A stretch of DNA of 5,758 bases, from positions 1 to 5,758 of the forward strand of contig JAYKIL010000020.1 in NCBI GenBank assembly GCA_035284745.1, read 5' to 3'. Position numbers and translations under genes: made by a program. How positions within the stretch are numbered: the stretch's first letter is position 1; the number at the start of each line of letters is the position of its first letter. Origin of the DNA: JAYKJB01 sp035284745 [NCBI: Candidatus Sericytochromatia bacterium]. Its GTDB lineage: Bacteria; Cyanobacteriota; Sericytochromatia; S15B-MN24. Below, in pieces: positions 1-4,025 of this stretch. Below the pieces are notes generated by a model that worked only from the letters and a program-made list of their open reading frames with translations, searched no databases and was not told where the DNA came from.

Positions 1-649
1 TCCCGTAGCCGTTTCCACCCACCGCGCCAATCAATCCGGCAACCATGGTTCCGTGGCCATCCGCGTCGTTGGTAGGAAGACCCGGCGATGCCGCATTGTA
101 TCCTGGCAGCAGAACCCCCTGAAGATCCTGGTGGCGTTCCTGGATGCCCGTGTCGACGACCGCCACCTTCACTGGCCGGAACGATTGGGAACTACTCCAC
201 ACCCGTGGCAAGCCCATGGTGCCAACGTACCATTGCGCGCGACGATAGGGATCCCCATCGAGTGCCCAGGAACTTTGAGGCGCATTGATCACACGAACCT
301 CTTCCTTCTCACGGGGCGGCAATTGATCAGGCTCGACGAAAAGCACACCCGGCAACTTCTGGAACGCCAGCTTCGCGCTCACGGCCGACTCACGGGGTTC
401 ATAAACCGCCAGAGCAATGGGAGCAAAAACTTTCACCAAGCGGCTCTCCGTCTCCTGAGCAAAGTTTTCCAGATCGGCCGCGGAAGGCATCCGCGAAAAT
501 CCAACCACGAGGCGCGCGGACGACTTTTTGCCTGTCATCCTAAGGGGGCCTCCGCGCTCAATTCCCACGGGATTGGACGAGAGTCCACATCCCGCAGAGA
601 GAACGCTGAAACCAGCCAATACTCCCAAGAAATAACGAATCTTTGCCAT
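1..649 (-). CDS. Subtilisin-like (S8) serine protease, predicted lipoprotein; N-terminal part only
   Basis: The reading frame opens at the ATG at 649 and stays open to the left edge (216 codons seen). The catalytic Ser region and the C-terminus are therefore outside the window. Residues 1-21 form a lipoprotein signal: Lys3 and Arg5, a hydrophobic stretch, then LSAGC with Cys21 as the lipidated residue. Gly22 follows, so there is no inner-membrane Asp+2 retention signal. Residues ~45-110 resemble an I9-type inhibitor prodomain (ARLVVGFS ... GVLFVEPDQ). The catalytic domain then shows VAVVDTGIQ with the active-site Asp166, and DGHGTMVAGLIGA with the active-site His199. An SD-like AAGGG lies 9 nt before the ATG, which supports this start. 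The gene is divergent from the phosphodiester glycosidase gene. An extracytoplasmic, envelope-anchored protease is the expected role; its substrate is unknown. Family assignment is very secure; lipidation is an inference from the signal sequence. Confidence 0.93.
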   Translation of the reverse strand, partial: MAKIRYFLGVLAGFSVLSAGCGLSSNPVGIERGGPLRMTGKKSSARLVVGFSRMPSAADLENFAQETESRLVKVFAPIALAVYEPRESAVSAKLAFQKLPGVLFVEPDQLPPREKEEVRVINAPQSSWALDGDPYRRAQWYVGTMGLPRVWSSSQSFRPVKVAVVDTGIQERHQDLQGVLLPGYNAASPGLPTNDADGHGTMVAGLIGAVGGNGYG

Positions 650-732
650 CTTTGGTTTCCCTTCAAGCAGAGACGCCCTGCGCGATCCACGCCAACAGCC
701 TAGCCCGCGACGTGCTCTAGCCTCAAGCTCAC

Positions 733-760
733 TTAACCATTTATTAATCTTCTCTAAACT
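733..760 (+). promoter_or_regulatory. Possible sigma70-like promoter for the phosphodiester glycosidase gene
   Basis: TTAACC (733-738) and TAAACT (755-760) are separated by 16 nt, each matching 4 of 6 consensus bases. They lie in a locally AT-rich stretch of the otherwise GC-richer divergent gap. The transcript would start near 767, at the left edge of the 769-790 palindrome. The match is weak and could be chance. I found no convincing promoter for the divergent protease gene in the same gap. Confidence 0.3.
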
Positions 761-768
761 TATTTCAG

Positions 769-790
769 GAAGTTCAAGGGTCAGAACTTC
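769..790. promoter_or_regulatory. 22-bp palindrome (7-bp perfect arms, 8-nt centre); operator or 5'-UTR hairpin candidate
   Basis: GAAGTTC (769-775) and GAACTTC (784-790) are perfect inverted repeats around the 8-nt centre AAGGGTCA. The element lies 24 nt upstream of the ATG at 815, between two divergent genes. It could be a dimeric repressor site or, if transcribed, a hairpin in the leader. Its GTTC-N8-GAAC core does not match the LexA boxes I know (GAAC-N4-GTTC or GTTC-N7-GTTC). No regulator is identified. Confidence 0.4.
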
Positions 791-814
791 GTTCCCGGAC
801 AGGATAACGGGACT

Positions 815-1807
815 ATGCTTCATCGACTCAACCTTCAAACGCCATCGACCCTCAAAAATAAGATCGCGGGCCTTCCAACGAAGTCCACTCGCCCGGAGGA
901 AGGCAACAGCGCGCCGCAAAAAACGGCTCCTCCTCGGCCTGCTGAACCCCCCCCTCACGCCATGGCACACTGGTGGCAAGAGAATGGTCGGCCCCTCGAC
1001 CTTTTTTTCAATGGTTTTTTCGCGCGAGGGGAGCTCAAACCTGGGGTCCGACTCGATCAAACCCGGCGCACCAAAAACGGAGCCCGGGTCCTGGTTCTGG
1101 AAGTTGACCCCACTCGGGTTCGTTTAGAGGCAGCCTTCAGCGATGGGGTGCAACCCATCACCCCGCAACGCGTGCGACAAACCCCTCACTTGGCTGCCGC
1201 AGTCAACGCCGCTTTTTTCGGTTTCGGGTCAACCGAGGCAACCTATGGTGATCTACGGGGTGCCGGCAAAACCTACCTTGATGAAAAATTTGGCTCCGGT
1301 TACGACTCCATTTCTGATCGTCGGTACTTCATCGCCCAAAAAGACGATGGCGAAGTCTTTTTTGGACGGGGTGGGCTGTCCGAGTTGGGAATGCCCGACA
1401 ACGTGACGGGGTTTGTCGGGGGGATGGGGCGTTTATTTTCTGCAGAGGAGGCGCCACGCCTCGCAGCAGACGTGACATCCGGCGCCTTCAATCAGAGACT
1501 GCGTGCCGCTGTGGCGAACCGCAGTTTTCCGAATACCGACTTGACCAGCGGCATCGCGCGCACTCTCGTGGGGCGAAAGGAAGATGGGACCGTTCTGCTC
1601 GTCACCCTTGGGGAAGGCAACAACCGGGCGAGGGGAGCGGGCTTCGCGGAGGCGGCTTTGTTGTTGCGGAATCTTGGGGCCGTCGAGGCTTACACCTTAG
1701 ACGGCGGAGGCTCTACACACATGATCGCCCCGGGCACACTGGAAACCAGAGGAGACGGTCGTTCTGTCAAAAGCTATCTCATGGTGAGAACGCCCCCCAC
1801 CGAGTAG
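815..1807 (+). CDS. Phosphodiester glycosidase (NAGPA/DUF2233) domain protein
   Basis: This 330-residue protein carries the fold of the N-acetylglucosamine-1-phosphodiester alpha-N-acetylglucosaminidase family (PF09992), whose bacterial members cleave sugar phosphodiester bonds. Visible hallmarks are VNAAFF (130-135), GGMGRLF (202-208), SGIARTLVGRKEDGTVLLVT (245-264), the signature TLDGGGSTHM (294-303) after a helix EAALLLRNLGAVEA, and the closing RSVKSYLMVR (316-325). Residues ~20-50 are Pro/Lys/Thr-rich and look like a disordered linker. The N-terminus shows no signal peptide, which is odd for a mostly secreted family. The ATG at 815 is chosen because an AGGA lies 10 nt upstream, an in-frame TAA at 755-757 precedes it with no other start codon between, and the next Met (962) has no ribosome site. 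The gene converges on the tRNA-Val gene with only 18 nt between. No intrinsic terminator is visible. The exact substrate cannot be told. Confidence 0.88.
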   Translation: MLHRLNLQTPSTLKNKIAGLPTKSTRPEEGNSAPQKTAPPRPAEPPPHAMAHWWQENGRPLDLFFNGFFARGELKPGVRLDQTRRTKNGARVLVLEVDPTRVRLEAAFSDGVQPITPQRVRQTPHLAAAVNAAFFGFGSTEATYGDLRGAGKTYLDEKFGSGYDSISDRRYFIAQKDDGEVFFGRGGLSELGMPDNVTGFVGGMGRLFSAEEAPRLAADVTSGAFNQRLRAAVANRSFPNTDLTSGIARTLVGRKEDGTVLLVTLGEGNNRARGAGFAEAALLLRNLGAVEAYTLDGGGSTHMIAPGTLETRGDGRSVKSYLMVRTPPTE

Positions 1808-1825
1808 CTTTTCCAATCACTGAAG

Positions 1826-1898
1826 TGGGCGATACTGGATTCGAACCAGTGGCCTCGATCTTGTAAGGATCGCCGTCTAACCGCTGACTTAATCGCCC
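1826..1898 (-). tRNA. tRNA-Val (anticodon UAC)
   Basis: The 73-nt cloverleaf reads on the minus strand. Acceptor GGGCGAT pairs perfectly with ATCGCCC (1827-1833), with discriminator A at 1826. The T arm is ACTGG-TTCGAAT-CCAGT, and the anticodon stem CGATC/GATCG encloses loop CTTACAA with anticodon TAC (1865-1863). The variable loop is AGGCC and the D loop carries the conserved AG..GG..A. The D stem has G11-C24, U12-A23 and C13-G22, but A10 faces G25, a non-Watson-Crick pair. CCA is not encoded. The gene lies 53 nt downstream of the AI-2E transporter stop on the same strand. I see no clear promoter of its own, so read-through from that gene followed by processing is plausible. Confidence 0.93.
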
Positions 1899-1914
1899 GG
1901 TATTTCAAAATACC
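1899..1914. repeat. Inverted repeat touching the 5' end of tRNA-Val
   Basis: GGTATT (1899-1904) and AATACC (1909-1914) form a 6-bp stem with a 4-nt loop, or 7 bp with a 2-nt loop. On the minus strand the hairpin ends at the base before G1 of the tRNA. No U-run follows, so it is not a standard intrinsic terminator. It could be a processing signal or attenuator between the transporter and the tRNA, or chance. Confidence 0.45.
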
Positions 1915-1951
1915 ACAACAATGATCGCGATGCCATCACTTCAATACGGTT

Positions 1952-3088
1952 TTACGAGCCTGCCGAAGCCTCTTCCGGGGTTTCCGGGGCGTTTGCCAAG
2001 TTCGGGTCTCCAACCGCCACGTTGATGTTTGAAGCGCCGACTGCGCTTTGCCACTCCCGCTCCATCGGTTCAATGTAAAGATTCTGCAACAAAACTTGAA
2101 CCATGGCCAGAAGGGGTACCGCGATCAAAGCCCCTGCAAATCCATACAAACTGGCCCCCACCAGCAGGGCCATCATGACCATCGCTGGGGTCACCGCCAC
2201 CGCTCTGGAAAAAACCCAGGGAGACACGACATTGCCTTGAATCGCATTTCCCACCAAAAAAATTGCAACGACAATCAGTGCCGTCTTCCAACCAACCGTC
2301 AAGGCAACCAGGACAGCAGGAATCGCGCCAAGGAGAGAGCCAACCAGCGGAATAAGTTCGAAAGCGCCCGCCAACAAAGCCAGCGCCAAACCAAAAGGCA
2401 CACCTGCTAAAGTCAGTGCCAGTGCCAAATAGCCGGCGAGGAAGGTAATGCTAATCAATACGCCTTGCACATAAGCGCCCAGCTTGAGCGCCACGGGTTC
2501 GAACTGCGCAGCAATCACCACTCTGTGTTCAGGCGGGACCAATGACACGAGCCCTCTTTTTAGGCTCGCGCCATCCAACAGGATAAAAAAAGCGAGCACC
2601 AACACCATCGCAACGGTCGCGAGGCCACCCAAAAGCCGAGTGGCCCACCCCAGCGTAGATGTCAGCCACCGACCCGCATTCTGAGACACGACGCGAATGG
2701 CTTCATCGAGATCGGGCAGCACGTGCAATCGCGCGTCAACCCCCTGCAGCCACGCATAGGACGCTCGGACTTCCTTTACATACACCGGCATCTGATCAGC
2801 CAACTGCTGCCCTTGTTCAAGCAAGGCGGGAGCCACGGCCAAGAGCAGCAAGAACACACTCCCAAAAACCGTGCCGAACATCCCTGCGATCGCCATCGGC
2901 AACGGCCACCTCCAGCGGTTCTGCAAGAAGGAAACCCCGGGGTACAACCCCGCCGCAAGAATCGAGGCCACCAACAGCATAATGAGTACATCGGGAATGC
3001 GAAGGGCCACTGCTGCCAGTGCCAGCACAGCCAGCGTCTTGAGCACCGTTTGAACTGATATATGAATCGTTAACGCAGAGCGCCTCAT
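1952..3088 (-). CDS. AI-2E family (PF01594) integral membrane transporter
   Basis: This 378-residue inner-membrane protein has about eight hydrophobic segments. They lie near residues 17-30, 32-50, 64-88, 153-171, 208-250, 252-266, 270-286 and 301-336, with a long amphipathic soluble stretch (~90-150) between the third and fourth. This is the family pattern. Family landmarks are FFILLDG (167-173), FELIPLVG followed by a Gly/Ala/Pro-rich helix (243-258), and QGNVVSPWVFSRAVAVTP (284-301). The acidic tail after 340 is probably cytoplasmic. Characterised relatives export AI-2 (TqsA) or act as Na+/H+ antiporters, so the substrate is open. The ATG at 3088 is preferred over the ATG at 3094 because AAGGA (3101-3097) lies 8 nt from the former but only 2 nt from the latter. 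It follows the beta-barrel gene closely, with its ribosome site in the short gap, so co-transcription is likely. Confidence 0.92.
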   Translation of the reverse strand: MRRSALTIHISVQTVLKTLAVLALAAVALRIPDVLIMLLVASILAAGLYPGVSFLQNRWRWPLPMAIAGMFGTVFGSVFLLLLAVAPALLEQGQQLADQMPVYVKEVRASYAWLQGVDARLHVLPDLDEAIRVVSQNAGRWLTSTLGWATRLLGGLATVAMVLVLAFFILLDGASLKRGLVSLVPPEHRVVIAAQFEPVALKLGAYVQGVLISITFLAGYLALALTLAGVPFGLALALLAGAFELIPLVGSLLGAIPAVLVALTVGWKTALIVVAIFLVGNAIQGNVVSPWVFSRAVAVTPAMVMMALLVGASLYGFAGALIAVPLLAMVQVLLQNLYIEPMEREWQSAVGASNINVAVGDPNLANAPETPEEASAGS

Positions 3089-3096
3089 CCCCATCG

Positions 3097-3101
3097 TCCT
3101 T
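3097..3101 (-). promoter_or_regulatory. Ribosome binding site deciding the AI-2E transporter start
   Basis: AAGGA on the minus strand lies between the stop of the upstream beta-barrel gene (3107-3109) and two in-frame ATGs. The 8-nt spacing to the ATG at 3088 is near optimal, whereas the 2-nt spacing to the ATG at 3094 is too short. Confidence 0.6.
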
Positions 3102-3106
3102 TCGCG

Positions 3107-3895
3107 TCAAAAAACCATCCGCGTGAACAAGCCGACATTGGACCCCAAGAAACTAAAATTTGGCTGTGATGCCGTGCTGTTGACAACGAAGCCCTCGAAA
3201 ACAAGACTGAGCCAGTCAGTCAAACGATAGGCACTTTCCAGTGTCAATTGATTCCGCCATTCTAGCTCACCGATGGTGTCATACAGTCTCAATTGGGAAC
3301 GAAAAGAGACGCTGTTCACCCAGCCTGGCAATGTCAGGTTACGCAGCGTGGTGTACACCGAGTGGCCCACATAGCTGGTGTCCTGTACGGCCGCACGCAG
3401 AACGTCCACCTGGTACCCGTGAAATGCGAGATTACTAGCATTCAAGGGCGTATAGGTCACAACACCACTGAACAGGTCGCCGTCGAGTCGGTTCGCCGCG
3501 TTGGGGCGATCGCCTTGTTTGTAGAGCAGTTGATATCCCCCATATCCGTACAAAGAACCCCACAGTCGAGCAGAGCCCAAGCCCGTTCCGCTCACAAAGG
3601 TCGCGTCATATTCTGGATTGAAACGATATCGAGAACTCAATGCCTGCACACGCAGCAAAAAAGAGCGCCCCTCATCGGCCCACGGTGTGAAAGAGAAGTC
3701 TACGTTGTTGCGAGCCACCCAGTCAGGGGTGCCACCGGCCTGTTGCTGAAGATTGGTTGTGGACTCGAAGGACGGCTCCACCCGCAACCACCAATTTTTT
3801 CCCTCAGCATGAGCCGGCTCCGAGACCAACAGAAGGCAGAAGGCGATCCCCGGAGCCGCACACTTTATGGCGCTCTCAGAGCGTTTCTTTGGCAT
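3107..3895 (-). CDS. Predicted outer-membrane beta-barrel protein, family not recognised
   Basis: The 262-residue product begins with a Sec signal peptide: MPKKR, a hydrophobic core around residues 12-25, and a likely cleavage after AHA at 30. The mature part lacks long hydrophobic helices. Instead it has alternating aromatic/polar strands rich in Tyr, Trp, Gly and Asn, for example LWGSLYGYGGYQLLY (111-125), SVSFRSQLRLYDTI (195-208), LEWRNQLTLESAYRL (211-225) and WLSLVFEGFVVN (228-239). It ends in VGLFTRMVF, with the C-terminal Phe used by the BAM machinery. A barrel of roughly 10-12 strands in the outer membrane is inferred. I cannot name a family or ligand. Only a weak AGAAG precedes the ATG, but no better start is seen and the signal peptide fixes the N-terminus. 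It is the first gene of the likely operon with the AI-2E transporter and tRNA-Val, behind the promoter at 3939-3968. Confidence 0.82.
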   Translation of the reverse strand: MPKKRSESAIKCAAPGIAFCLLLVSEPAHAEGKNWWLRVEPSFESTTNLQQQAGGTPDWVARNNVDFSFTPWADEGRSFLLRVQALSSRYRFNPEYDATFVSGTGLGSARLWGSLYGYGGYQLLYKQGDRPNAANRLDGDLFSGVVTYTPLNASNLAFHGYQVDVLRAAVQDTSYVGHSVYTTLRNLTLPGWVNSVSFRSQLRLYDTIGELEWRNQLTLESAYRLTDWLSLVFEGFVVNSTASQPNFSFLGSNVGLFTRMVF

Positions 3896-3938
3896 CTTCT
3901 ATTCAAACCCAAGAGGTCGGCCAAAAACCGATGCCAAA

Positions 3939-3968
3939 ATTCTACGGGTGCGGCCAAAGGCACGTCAA
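3939..3968 (-). promoter_or_regulatory. Sigma70-like promoter of the beta-barrel / AI-2E / tRNA-Val block
   Basis: On the minus strand TTGACG (3968-3963) is followed after 18 nt by TAGAAT (3944-3939), each 5 of 6 to consensus. Transcription would start near 3932, giving a leader of about 37 nt before the ATG at 3895. Confidence 0.6.
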
Positions 3969-3976
3969 GCAACGAT

Positions 3977-4005
3977 TTGCCTTGATTCGGTGTCAAGGGT
4001 ATGAT
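3977..4005 (+). promoter_or_regulatory. Sigma70-like promoter of the debranching-enzyme gene, with an internal inverted repeat
   Basis: TTGCCT (3977-3982, 4 of 6) and TATGAT (4000-4005, 5 of 6) are separated by exactly 17 nt. Transcription would begin near 4012. CCTTGA (3980-3985) and TCAAGG (3993-3998) form a perfect 6-bp inverted repeat overlapping the -35 end and the spacer, a position suited to a repressor. Its activity is inferred from sequence only. Confidence 0.5.
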
Positions 4006-4015
4006 GTGTGTTCTT

Positions 4016-4019
4016 GAGG
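4016..4019 (+). promoter_or_regulatory. Ribosome binding site for the proposed TTG start at 4026
   Basis: GAGG lies 6 nt before TTG 4026 and downstream of the predicted transcription start near 4012. This favours TTG 4026 over GTG 4008. GTG 4008 has AAGGG 8 nt upstream, but that sequence lies upstream of the predicted transcript start. Confidence 0.4.
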
Positions 4020-4025
4020 TTTGCC

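Noticed and set aside
53-703. 216-codon open frame on the plus strand at the left end
   Set aside because: It lies antisense to the subtilase gene, whose minus-strand frame shows clear catalytic Asp and His motifs and a lipoprotein signal. The plus translation is Arg/His-rich with no domain.
1808-1825. Terminator between the glycosidase gene and tRNA-Val
   Set aside because: Only 18 nt are available and no GC-rich stem with a T-run is present. A weak CACTTCAGTG fold is too small to call.
2048-2410. 120-codon plus-strand frame rich in Gln, His, Arg and Lys
   Set aside because: It is antisense to the hydrophobic membrane helices of the AI-2E transporter. Such a polar Gln/Arg-rich composition is the expected complement of Leu/Ala/Val codons.
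3293-4017. Long plus-strand open frames over the beta-barrel gene
   Set aside because: They are antisense to a gene with a signal peptide, strand pattern and C-terminal Phe. Their translations look like random Arg/Ser/Pro-rich sequence.
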